Shown: positions 28,810-36,032 of the stretch, in pieces
How the letters are laid out: each line of letters opens with the position of its first letter
How positions within the stretch are numbered: the first letter of the stretch is position 1
Source of the DNA: Microbacterium sp. Gd 4-13
Lineage (GTDB): Bacteria > Actinomycetota > Actinomycetes > Actinomycetales > Microbacteriaceae
DNA length: 64,000 bases
Direction of reading: 5' to 3'
Assembly: GCF_003095395.1 (NCBI RefSeq)
Contig: NZ_QEIJ01000001.1
Location: 620,001-684,000, forward strand
The notes under the pieces: generated by a model
The model's input: the letters and a program-made list of their open reading frames with translations, nothing else
What the model was told of the DNA's origin: nothing
Database searches by the model: none
Position numbers and translations under genes: made by a program

Positions 28810-28847
28810 ATGCAGGGGGTCAGGGGTTCGAGTCCCCTCAGGTCCAC
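28810..28847 (+). repeat. attR: right copy of the 38-bp tRNA-Ala 3'-end repeat
   Basis: Identical to 15641-15678 in the same orientation. The sequence upstream (CGTCAAGCA) does not continue as a tRNA, so only the 3' half of the tRNA is present here. Confidence 0.9.
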
Positions 28848-28853
28848 CAAGAT

Positions 28854-28876
28854 ACCCCCGGAGTTCCGGGGGTTTT
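28854..28876 (+). terminator. Terminator hairpin behind attR
   Basis: CCCCCGG-AGTT-CCGGGGG plus TTTT, a diverged copy of the tRNA-Ala terminator at 15683-15705. One of the two is the original chromosomal terminator and the other arrived with the island. Confidence 0.7.
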
Positions 28877-29138
28877 CTGGTTCTAGGGCCCAGATAACCC
28901 CGTCACTTTCGACGCCTCAGCGGCCGGATCGAGTTTTCAGCGCCCGGGCAGCCCCGAGGTACCGCAAACGGTGCCCGGAATGCTCTGGTCGGTGACCGCG
29001 CCGGGAGCATAACGAGGACGCGAACGGGCACCGCGGGATACCCCGCAATGACCATCAGCACGGCGGTCGTGATCACGGGAGGTGAGCGCCGATGATCGGT
29101 AGCCGGCCCACGCGGCGGGGCGGTAGCCGCTCGCGCTC

Positions 29139-29573
29139 TCACCCCGCATCGCTCCCGCCTTTTAGCTGCTGCGTCATTCCCACGGGGTCCTCCGAGGCGG
29201 GTACGAACCCCAAGGAGGAGTAGACGCCAACCGCGTCAGGGCTGGAGAACAGGCCGACGATGGCGGAGTGCCCCGCCGTATGCCGGACCCATGTCAGTAG
29301 ACGATCGACGAGCCGGGTGGCGAGGCCGTCGGCGGAGGCGTCGGGATGCACAATGACGTCCTGCACGTAGAAGTACCGACTGCCGTCGCCGACGAGGCGA
29401 CCGGCGCCGAGGACATGCCCGTCGCACACGGCCACGGCCCCGTGGAGCGATCCATCGAGCGCACTCTGCATCGTGTCCCAGTCGAAGTGGTCGTCCCAGC
29501 CCACGGCCCGAGCCAGTGAACGCAGCTCCGCCACGGTGGCGACTCGTTCGACGATTGTGAATGTTCTGTCCAT
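29139..29573 (-). CDS. GNAT-family N-acetyltransferase
   Basis: A 144-residue acetyl-CoA-dependent acetyltransferase. The beta-strand/CoA-binding region reads YFYVQDVIVHPDASADGLATRLVDRLL (the usual V-x-P-x-x-R/Q-x-x-G-x-A motif is altered to SADGLA). The C-terminal YSSLGFVPASEDPVGM is characteristic. Substrate not predictable. Start MDRTFTIVERV at 29573 chosen; the longer frame to 29669 is poor in composition. First gene outside the island, divergent from the ANTAR genes. Confidence 0.85.
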   Translation of the reverse strand: MDRTFTIVERVATVAELRSLARAVGWDDHFDWDTMQSALDGSLHGAVAVCDGHVLGAGRLVGDGSRYFYVQDVIVHPDASADGLATRLVDRLLTWVRHTAGHSAIVGLFSSPDAVGVYSSLGFVPASEDPVGMTQQLKGGSDAG

Positions 29574-29788
29574 CAGGCTCTCCCGTTCGACCAGAGATGG
29601 GGTCCGTGCACGACCGTAGTTCGCCTCCGAGGGGCGCGCGACATCGACGCGGTGCAGGGATCGCGTCATTTCCGATGCAGCGCCGGGCCACCCCCGCGGC
29701 GCTGCCTCCCCGCGATGGCATCGGTGCTGATAGCGTCAGCCGTACGGCACCCGAATTGAGAGCCCGAACATTCAACGGAGGTGGACGG

Positions 29789-30499
29789 GTGAGTATGGAT
29801 ACATCCCTCCCCGGCGACGATCGTGCGGCTTTCTCCGAAGCGCTCGCGCGTCTCTCCGCCGCCCGGAAGGGCGATGACCTGTGCGGCCCTTTTGTGGGCG
29901 CGGCGCAGGTCTCGGGTGCCTCCATTTCCACTCTCGGTCGTCCGCTGGGGAGCGAGACCGTCTGCGCCAGCAACCGCACCGCGGCCCGAATCGACGAGAT
30001 CCAGATCGATCTCGGCGAAGGACCGTGCTGGGACGCCCTGAGCGACCGACGACCGGTGCTCGAGACAGACCTTGCGCGGACGACGTCGACGAACTGGCCG
30101 AGTGCCCGGGAGGCATTCCGCCTGCTCGACGTCGGCGCGATCTACTCGTTCCCGCTCTATGTCGGCGAGCTGAGCGTCGGAGCGGTCGACCTCTACAACG
30201 ACCGACCGCGAGACTTGACCGCCCGCGCGGTCGCCGACGTCACGACTCTCGCTGAAATCGCATCCCGACGGATTCTCCAGCGCGCGCTCGACGACGTCGA
30301 GCACACCGAAGACGGTCTGCCGGACGGTCCGCACTCCCGCCGTGAGATGCACCAGGCCTCAGGCATGGTCGCCGCGCAACTCGGCATCGGGGTGGAAGAC
30401 GCCCTGCTCGTTCTGCGCGGGCGCGCCTATTCCACCAGCCGGACGGTGGCGCAGGTCGCCGAAGAAGTCGTCGCACGCCGTCTGAGATTCGATCTCTGA
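29789..30499 (+). CDS. GAF-ANTAR regulator (first of two)
   Basis: A 236-residue cytoplasmic sensor. The GAF domain spans about residues 15-160 (ISTLGRPLGSETVCASNRTAARIDEIQ, LGEGPCWDALSDRRPV) and the C-terminal ANTAR RNA-binding domain about 175-232 (HQASGMVAAQLGIGVEDALLVLRGRAYSTSRTVAQVAEEVV). ANTAR proteins bind dual-hairpin RNA and prevent termination. GTG 29789 is preferred because GGAGGT at 29777-29782 lies 6 nt upstream; ATG 29795 is possible. Confidence 0.88.
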   Translation: MSMDTSLPGDDRAAFSEALARLSAARKGDDLCGPFVGAAQVSGASISTLGRPLGSETVCASNRTAARIDEIQIDLGEGPCWDALSDRRPVLETDLARTTSTNWPSAREAFRLLDVGAIYSFPLYVGELSVGAVDLYNDRPRDLTARAVADVTTLAEIASRRILQRALDDVEHTEDGLPDGPHSRREMHQASGMVAAQLGIGVEDALLVLRGRAYSTSRTVAQVAEEVVARRLRFDL

Positions 30500-30513
30500 G
30501 CCGGAACGGTACC

Positions 30514-30519
30514 TACACT
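30514..30519 (+). promoter_or_regulatory. -10 box (TACACT) of the second ANTAR gene, leaderless
   Basis: TACACT ends 5 nt before ATG 30525, giving the second ANTAR gene its own leaderless transcript. Confidence 0.45.
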
Positions 30520-30524
30520 CAACT

Positions 30525-31232
30525 ATGAGCACCCGCGAAGAGCACCTGCTGCGAACCGTGGCGAAACTGGCCGACTCGCTCGTCGACGATTTCGACATCG
30601 TCGACCTGTTGCAGCTCTTGGTCGACGACTGCACCGATATCTTCGACGCCACCGCGGCCGGCATCCTGCTGGCCGGACCTGACCGTCAACTGGAGGTCAT
30701 CGCGTCCACCAGCGAGCACAGCGAGCTCATCGGACTCCTCCAGGTTCACGTCGGTGAGGGTCCCTGTGTCGAAGCCGCTCTGACCGGCGACGTCGTCTCG
30801 GTCCCCGATCTCCGGCACGTCACCGACAAGTGGCCACGATTCGCGGCCGACGCGCATCGATCCGGGTATGCCTCTCTGTACGCGATCCCCATGCGGCTGC
30901 GCGATTCGGTCATCGGTTCGCTCAACCTCTTCCGCGATCGGACCGGCGAGCTCAATCACGCCGATGCCACAGCGGCGAAGACCCTTGCCGACATCGCGAC
31001 GATCAGCATCCTGCAACAGCGGCTCACCGAAGAATCCGTCATGGCTCAGAGGCAGCTGCAGAGGGCCCTGAACAGCCGGGTGGTCATCGAACAGGCCAAG
31101 GGGTATGTGTCGTTCAGCCACGACATCGATATGGACGCAGCCTTCCGGCTGCTGCGTATGCACGCTCGCTCCACCCAGTCGCCCATCAGCGCTGTCGCGG
31201 CCGAGGTGATCGCAGGCCGGCTCAAGCTCTAG
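30525..31232 (+). CDS. GAF-ANTAR regulator (second of two)
   Basis: 235 residues with the same architecture as its neighbour: GAF (about 20-160; VGEGPCVEAALTGDVVSVPDL, YASLYAIPMRLRDSVIGSLNLF) and ANTAR (about 172-232; QRALNSRVVIEQAKGYVSFSHDIDMDAAFRLLRMHAR). The pair probably arose by duplication but is well diverged. It ends convergent with the next gene, overlapping by 4 bp. The signal sensed by the GAF domains is unknown. Confidence 0.9.
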   Translation: MSTREEHLLRTVAKLADSLVDDFDIVDLLQLLVDDCTDIFDATAAGILLAGPDRQLEVIASTSEHSELIGLLQVHVGEGPCVEAALTGDVVSVPDLRHVTDKWPRFAADAHRSGYASLYAIPMRLRDSVIGSLNLFRDRTGELNHADATAAKTLADIATISILQQRLTEESVMAQRQLQRALNSRVVIEQAKGYVSFSHDIDMDAAFRLLRMHARSTQSPISAVAAEVIAGRLKL

Positions 31233-32143
31233 CGGATGGGCTCCACCCGCGACTCGGGTGGGTTCAACGAGGAACCGTCGCCGAGCCGGGTGAGCAGGCT
31301 TATCCGGATATCGGCCGCGCGCACGCTGAACGCGCGCTGGCGTCGTCCGTATTCGGTCTTTCCTTCGACCGTCTCGATCGCCACCGGCTCGTAACCCCAG
31401 TCCCGCAGATCGTACGGTGAAGCCTGCATGTCGAGCGTGCGGATGTCTCGCGCGAGTTCGAACGCATCGAGCAGCACCTCACCCGGGACGAGAGGCCCGA
31501 GTTTGACCGCCCACTTGTAGAGGTCCATGCCGGCGTGCAGGCAGCCCGGTTGCTCGCGGGCGACCTGAAGGTCGCGGCTCAGGGGCTCATGATTGCGCGG
31601 CACCGCGGCATCGGTGAAGAACCGGTACGCGTCGAAGTGGGTGCAGCGAAGCTCGGATGCGTCGACCACGGCATCTGTCTCGGCTGCGCTCAGGCGCAGG
31701 GGGACGTCGTGTCGGGGTGTTGCGTCTCGGTAGACCATCGCCCATTCGTGGAGTCCGAAGCATCCGAAATGGGCCGGTCGCTGCGATGTCGCCCGGAGGA
31801 GGCGAGAGACGGCCGTGATCAGATCGCCGCGATCCGCACGGAACGCGTCGGTGTCGACAACGACGCCGCCGTCGCCGGAGCGATACCACCGCCACCCGGC
31901 ACGTTCGTCGGCGTCGGCGAGCGCGACACCGGCACCGGGGTGCCAGCGACGTAGCACCGAGGGCTTGTACGAGTAGTAGGTGAAGAGGAAGTCGTCGACC
32001 GGGTGAGTCTCGCCGCGAGATGCCCGGGCTCGCCGTCCCGCCGTGAGGGCGTCAGCGCGTGCCGCGTGCGTCTCGGCTATCGCTCGCCACTCGTCGCCGC
32101 TCAGTACGGTCGTGGTCGCGGTCTGCTGTGTGGGGGACGTCAC
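31229..32143 (-). CDS. Conserved actinobacterial protein, often annotated as 3-methyladenine DNA glycosylase
   Basis: A 304-residue cytoplasmic protein with HPVDDFLFTYYSYKPSVLRRWHPG, HFGCFGLHEWAMVYRD, CTHFDAYRFFTDAA and LEPLSRD-like/EQPGCLHAGMDLYKW stretches rich in His, Trp and Tyr. From memory, orthologues in Microbacteriaceae carry the glycosylase label, but I see no helix-hairpin-helix or AlkA/Tag motif. The function is therefore open. Its GTG start (32143) overlaps the SRAP gene stop by 4 bp, so it is coupled to a DNA-damage protein. The long frame upstream of the GTG is a shadow of the SRAP gene. Confidence 0.7.
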   Translation of the reverse strand: MTSPTQQTATTTVLSGDEWRAIAETHAARADALTAGRRARASRGETHPVDDFLFTYYSYKPSVLRRWHPGAGVALADADERAGWRWYRSGDGGVVVDTDAFRADRGDLITAVSRLLRATSQRPAHFGCFGLHEWAMVYRDATPRHDVPLRLSAAETDAVVDASELRCTHFDAYRFFTDAAVPRNHEPLSRDLQVAREQPGCLHAGMDLYKWAVKLGPLVPGEVLLDAFELARDIRTLDMQASPYDLRDWGYEPVAIETVEGKTEYGRRQRAFSVRAADIRISLLTRLGDGSSLNPPESRVEPIR

Positions 32144-32853
32144 TCGTCGACCGGCTCGATCAGCTCCGGGGAGTTGTTGCGCACGTTGCCCACTGCCGTG
32201 GAGACGACGTGGTCGTCGAGGGTGTCGGCGACGGTGGGCGCCGCATCGATGGCGGCGTCGAGGATGTCGCCGACGTTGTCGGTCGATGGGTCGAGCCACG
32301 CGTCGGCGTAGTCGGCGTCCATGAACAACGGCATACGGTCGTGGATCGACCCCAGCCGACCGATCGAGGCGCGGGTGAGGATGGTGAAGCTCAGCATCCA
32401 CCGAGCTGAATCGTCATCGGCGAGCTCGGGGTTCTTCCACCATTCGTAGAGGCCGGCGAAGAACAGAGGCGATCCGTCGGCGGGGTGGATGTAGTGGGGA
32501 ACCTTGCCGTCGTCGGTCGTCTTCCACTCGTAGTAGCCCGACGCAGGCACGATGGCACGGCGCTTCTCGAGCGCCCCCCGGAACATCGGCTTGTTCTCGA
32601 TCTCTTCCGATCGGGCGTTGAAGGCCTTGACGCCGATTCCCGGATCTTTCGCCCACGACGGTACGAGGCCCCAGCGCGCTGGTTCGAGCCGCCGGGTGGG
32701 CGGATCGGTCTTGACCGAATCGAGCACGATCGCCGCCGACGCCGTGGGGGCGATGTTGTACGACGGAGCGGGGAGAACGTCGTTCTCGACGTCGACGCGC
32801 AAGACCCCCACGAGTTCGGAACCGACATTGGCAACCACGAATCGACCGCACAT
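32140..32853 (-). CDS. SOS response-associated peptidase family protein (SRAP/HMCES-YedK)
   Basis: A 237-residue protein that cross-links abasic sites in single-stranded DNA through its N-terminal cysteine. MCGRFVV puts Cys2 at the N-terminus after Met removal. NARSE, the active-site Glu in SGYYEWK and the His in LSFTILTRASIGRLGSIHDRMP are all present. Start at ATG 32853 is required by the Cys2 mechanism. A TACGGT box ends 6 nt upstream. It is coupled to the gene at 31229. Confidence 0.95.
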   Translation of the reverse strand: MCGRFVVANVGSELVGVLRVDVENDVLPAPSYNIAPTASAAIVLDSVKTDPPTRRLEPARWGLVPSWAKDPGIGVKAFNARSEEIENKPMFRGALEKRRAIVPASGYYEWKTTDDGKVPHYIHPADGSPLFFAGLYEWWKNPELADDDSARWMLSFTILTRASIGRLGSIHDRMPLFMDADYADAWLDPSTDNVGDILDAAIDAAPTVADTLDDHVVSTAVGNVRNNSPELIEPVDE

Positions 32854-32859
32854 GGTTCC

Positions 32860-32865
32860 ACCGTA
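32860..32865 (-). promoter_or_regulatory. -10 box (TACGGT) of the SRAP gene, leaderless
   Basis: TACGGT on the reverse strand ends 6 nt before ATG 32853. Confidence 0.4.
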
Positions 32866-32884
32866 GACGGGCCCTACGACACCG

Positions 32885-33931
32885 TCACTTCTCGGGGTCG
32901 TCTTCCGCGGCGATGCCGACGGCCGCGAGCCGATCGAGAAGGCCCGCGCCGTCCGACGCCGTGACCCAAGGCACCTCCGCTGCGGAGTGATCGTCGACGA
33001 CCGTGCGGCCACCGGCGAGCACCGCCTCGGCGGGTGAGAGCTTGCGGATCGCCACGCCGGCGACGTTCGCGGGGTGGTCGATCGCGAAACCCGTGTAGAT
33101 CTCGTCGTCGTGCTGACCGTCGTCTCCGACGAGCAGCCACTGGATGTCGGGGAACTCCTCGGCCAGCCGCCGCAGGTTCGTCTTCTTGTGGTCCTTGCCG
33201 CTACGGAACCACCGGTCGTGGGTCGGACCCCAGTCGGTCAGCAGGATGGCCCCCGCGGGGTAGAGGTGACGGCGGAGGAAGCGGATGAGCGTGGGGGCGA
33301 CGTTCCACGCGCCCGTCGACAGGTAGATGACCGGCGAACCCGGGTGCTCCCGCGTCAGCCGCTCGAGCATCACCGCCATGCCCGGTACGGGCTGGCGGGC
33401 ATGCTCGTCGACGACGAAAGAGTTCCACGCGGCCAGGAGAGGCCGGGGGAGCGCGGTCACCATGACGGTGTCGTCGACATCGGAGACCAGGCCGAAGCGT
33501 ACGCCGGAGGCCACGATGAACACCCGAGATTCGACCGGCTCGCCGTCCTCGACGGTCACCGTGATCGTCTGCCAGCCCGGTTCGAGGCGGGCCGGCAGCA
33601 CAGTGTCGATGACGCCGCCGCGGTCGGCGCGCACATCGTGGCGCTCGCCCTCGATGGTGACCGTCACCTGAGCGAACGCCACGGGAACGGCCGCGAAGCT
33701 GCGCCACCCGCGGACGCTGGAGTACTCGCCGGATGAACTCTGCTTCACAGCCGGGACGATCAGGACGCGTCCGAGGACCCGTACCCACTCCTCACTGCCG
33801 TATCCGGGAAAGCCGGTCGCGGTGGGCACGAGGCCGCGCCCGCGGGCGCGACGCTCCCGCCACGAGTGGAAGCGTCGCTCGAGACGGGCGAGCCACAGGA
33901 TCTTGGGGCGCTCAGGTGCGTCGGAAGGCAT
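32885..33931 (-). CDS. App1-type phosphatase domain protein (DUF2183)
   Basis: A 348-residue protein. The N-terminal part is beta-rich (about 60-150). The C-terminal HAD-like App1 phosphatase domain has nucleophile motif VSDVDDTVMVT (about 170), IYLSTGAWNV, the lysine region FRSGKDHKKTNL and acidic LLVGDDGQHDDEIY. The yeast App1 homologue hydrolyses phosphatidate; here a lipid-phosphate substrate is plausible but unproven. It starts 5 nt after the dedA stop, so the two form a membrane-lipid-related operon. Start at ATG 33931; the longer frame overlaps dedA. Confidence 0.88.
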   Translation of the reverse strand: MPSDAPERPKILWLARLERRFHSWRERRARGRGLVPTATGFPGYGSEEWVRVLGRVLIVPAVKQSSSGEYSSVRGWRSFAAVPVAFAQVTVTIEGERHDVRADRGGVIDTVLPARLEPGWQTITVTVEDGEPVESRVFIVASGVRFGLVSDVDDTVMVTALPRPLLAAWNSFVVDEHARQPVPGMAVMLERLTREHPGSPVIYLSTGAWNVAPTLIRFLRRHLYPAGAILLTDWGPTHDRWFRSGKDHKKTNLRRLAEEFPDIQWLLVGDDGQHDDEIYTGFAIDHPANVAGVAIRKLSPAEAVLAGGRTVVDDHSAAEVPWVTASDGAGLLDRLAAVGIAAEDDPEK

Positions 33932-33936
33932 CGCTC

Positions 33937-34620
33937 TCAGTCTTTCATGCCCGCATCGTCCGCGTGCGAGGGTTCGGCCGAATCGTCGCCGAGATGCTTG
34001 CGCTCCACGCGCTCGATCACCTTCTTGCCGATGAAGATCAGCACGAGGAACACGACGATCACGGCGACGAAGATGTAGCCCGCGTAATGGATCGACTGCG
34101 ACAGATCGCGATACGTGCCCGCGGCGAGGGAGGCGACCGAGATGTAGAGCGTCGTCCAGATCACGCACGCCGGCGTCGTCCAGGCGAGGAACCGCCGGTA
34201 GGAGTAGTTGCTCATGCCCACCGTGAGCGGGACCAACGAGTGCAGCACGGGGAGGAACCGCGAGAGGAAGATCGCGAGGCCGCCGCGACGTTGGAGATAC
34301 CGCTCCGAGCGTTGCCAGTTCTTCTCCCCGATGCGCCGCCCCAACCGCGAGGCGCGGATGCGGGGTCCGAGGAATCGGCCGAGGGCGAAGCCGATGCTCT
34401 CACCGATGAGCGCACCGCCCACCACCGCAAACCCGAGCGCGATTGCCTCGACGGGGCCGGAGACGGCGGTGCCCGCGACGATCACCACCGTGTCGCCGGG
34501 CACCACGAGACCGACCAGCACGCTCGTCTCGAGCATGATGGCCAGGCCGGCGATGATCGTCCGCACGACGGGATCGACACTCTGCACCGTGTCGAGCAGC
34601 CACGTCAGGATCTCGTTCAC
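33937..34620 (-). CDS. DedA family membrane protein
   Basis: A 227-residue integral membrane protein with 4-5 hydrophobic segments and the SNARE-associated/DedA core (SVLVGLVVPGDTVVIVAG, IGESIGFALGRFLGPRI, FLSRFLPVLHSLVPLTVGMS). DedA proteins are implicated in recycling of lipid carriers such as undecaprenyl phosphate. The GTG start is 6 nt downstream of a TAGGCT -10 box (leaderless). It is followed directly by the App1-type phosphatase gene. Confidence 0.92.
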   Translation of the reverse strand: MNEILTWLLDTVQSVDPVVRTIIAGLAIMLETSVLVGLVVPGDTVVIVAGTAVSGPVEAIALGFAVVGGALIGESIGFALGRFLGPRIRASRLGRRIGEKNWQRSERYLQRRGGLAIFLSRFLPVLHSLVPLTVGMSNYSYRRFLAWTTPACVIWTTLYISVASLAAGTYRDLSQSIHYAGYIFVAVIVVFLVLIFIGKKVIERVERKHLGDDSAEPSHADDAGMKD

Positions 34621-34626
34621 GCCACG

Positions 34627-34632
34627 AGCCTA
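34627..34632 (-). promoter_or_regulatory. -10 box (TAGGCT) of dedA, leaderless
   Basis: Reverse-strand TAGGCT ends 6 nt before the GTG at 34620. It is divergent from the pabB promoter 18 bp away. Confidence 0.5.
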
Positions 34633-34649
34633 GAACCCGTCGTCGCGTC

Positions 34650-34655
34650 TACCCT
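34650..34655 (+). promoter_or_regulatory. -10 box (TACCCT) of pabB, leaderless
   Basis: TACCCT ends 6 nt before the GTG at 34662. Confidence 0.4.
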
Positions 34656-34661
34656 GGGAGC

Positions 34662-35963
34662 GTGTCGCCACTGAACGTCGCCGTCGCCGTCGACGCATGG
34701 ATCGACCCCTCCGACGCCTACGCCGGTGTCGTGGGAGACGATCCGCACGGCTTCTGGCTCGACGCCGGCCCCGACGCCCTCCACGGCTGGAGCTGGCTCG
34801 GCGTCGGACGCCCCGAGTTCGACCCCGCCGCGGTGGACGCGGTCGACCTGACGCGACCCTCGCATCGCACCGACGAGGCCGGCCCCTTCCGCGGCGGGTG
34901 GGTGGGCTGGGTCACCTATGAGGCGGGCGCCTCGGCCGCTGCTGCGCCCACCGTCACCGGCGACGACCCCGCGCGGTGGTGGCTGCGCGTAGACGACTTC
35001 CTCGCGTTCGATCACGCGAACCGCCGCGTCTGGGCGTGGGCGCCGACGCGCGAGCGAGCCACGCGGTTGGCCGCCACGGCGGCGCGATGCCGGCCGGATG
35101 CTGCGCTGCCGGCTGAGCCCGCCGCATCCGTCGCCCGTTCCCGCCATCTGCCGTCGGAGTACGGCGAACTGGTGGAGAGGTGTCGCGATCACATCCGTGA
35201 GGGCGATGCCTACCTCCTCTGCGTGACGACCCGCTTCGAGATCGACGGGCATATCGATCCGCGCGCGGTGCATCGCAGGCTTCGGGCATCATCCCCGAGT
35301 CACCACGGAGGCTTCGTGCGGGCGGGAGGCACGGCCCTCGTCAGCGCGACCCCGGAGCGCTTCCTCACGGTGGCCGACGGGGTGGTGCGGACGCATCCGA
35401 TCAAGGGCACCCGACCGCGTTCGATCGATCCCGTGGAGGATCGCCGGCTCGCCGACGAGCTGCGTGCAGATCCGAAGGAACGCGCGGAGAACGTCATGAT
35501 CGTGGACCTGATGCGCAACGACCTCGCGCGGGTGTGCGCCCCCGGCACCGTGACCGTCGAACGGCTGCTCGACATCGAGAGCTACCCCGCCGTCCACCAG
35601 CTCGTCAGCACGATCGCGGGCTCCCTCGCCGATGGCGCGACCCTCGGCTCGTTGCTCGCGGCCGCGTTCCCGGCGGGCAGCATGACGGGGGCCCCGAAGC
35701 TGTCGGCCATGACGATCCTGCGCGAACTCGAAGCGGCTCCGCGGGGCGTGTTCTCGGGCTGCTTCGGGTGGGTGGGCGACGACGGAGGAGCCGACCTCGC
35801 GATGGTGATCCGCAGCGTCGTGGTGCACCCCGACGGTGCGTACGTCGGCGCCGGGGGCGGCATCACGTGGCACTCCCGGCCCGAGGCGGAGGTGCGCGAG
35901 GTGGGCTGGAAAGCGCGCGCGCCCCTGGCCGCGATCGGCGCCGTTCTGCCGCCGGGCTGGTGA
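34662..35963 (+). CDS. pabB: Aminodeoxychorismate synthase component I / chorismate-binding enzyme
   Basis: A 433-residue chorismate-utilising enzyme, first step of p-aminobenzoate and folate synthesis. The chorismate-binding core reads HPIKGTRPRSIDPVEDRRLADEL, RAENVMIVDLMRNDLARVCAPG, GSMTGAPKLSAMTIL and GGGITWHS. Anthranilate synthase TrpE or salicylate synthase are alternatives, but PIKGTRPR and the isolated position favour PabB. GTG start with a leaderless promoter. Confidence 0.88.
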   Translation: MSPLNVAVAVDAWIDPSDAYAGVVGDDPHGFWLDAGPDALHGWSWLGVGRPEFDPAAVDAVDLTRPSHRTDEAGPFRGGWVGWVTYEAGASAAAAPTVTGDDPARWWLRVDDFLAFDHANRRVWAWAPTRERATRLAATAARCRPDAALPAEPAASVARSRHLPSEYGELVERCRDHIREGDAYLLCVTTRFEIDGHIDPRAVHRRLRASSPSHHGGFVRAGGTALVSATPERFLTVADGVVRTHPIKGTRPRSIDPVEDRRLADELRADPKERAENVMIVDLMRNDLARVCAPGTVTVERLLDIESYPAVHQLVSTIAGSLADGATLGSLLAAAFPAGSMTGAPKLSAMTILRELEAAPRGVFSGCFGWVGDDGGADLAMVIRSVVVHPDGAYVGAGGGITWHSRPEAEVREVGWKARAPLAAIGAVLPPGW

Positions 35964-36032
35964 CGGCGGCATTCCGGTAACGTGGATCGCGCGCCGTGTG
36001 CGCGACCCGAACCCCACGATTGGCTCTTCCGT

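Larger units (their letters stand above)
15641..28847. mobile_element. tRNA-Ala-integrated genomic (defence) island, about 13.2 kb
   Basis: It is bounded by 38-bp direct repeats of the tRNA-Ala 3' end. The content contrasts with the housekeeping flanks: IS3-family element, McrBC, HsdR remnant, OLD-family nuclease, kinase-Tpt1 fusion and small unknown proteins. Base use is uneven and clearly more A/T-rich in 21.5-22.1 kb and 25.1-28.2 kb. I see no tyrosine or serine integrase, relaxase or replication gene, so the element is probably not self-mobile now. Confidence 0.85.

Noticed and set aside
28810..28847. A second tRNA gene at the right repeat
   Set aside because: Only the 3' half is present; the acceptor 5' strand, the D arm and the 5' side of the anticodon arm are missing.
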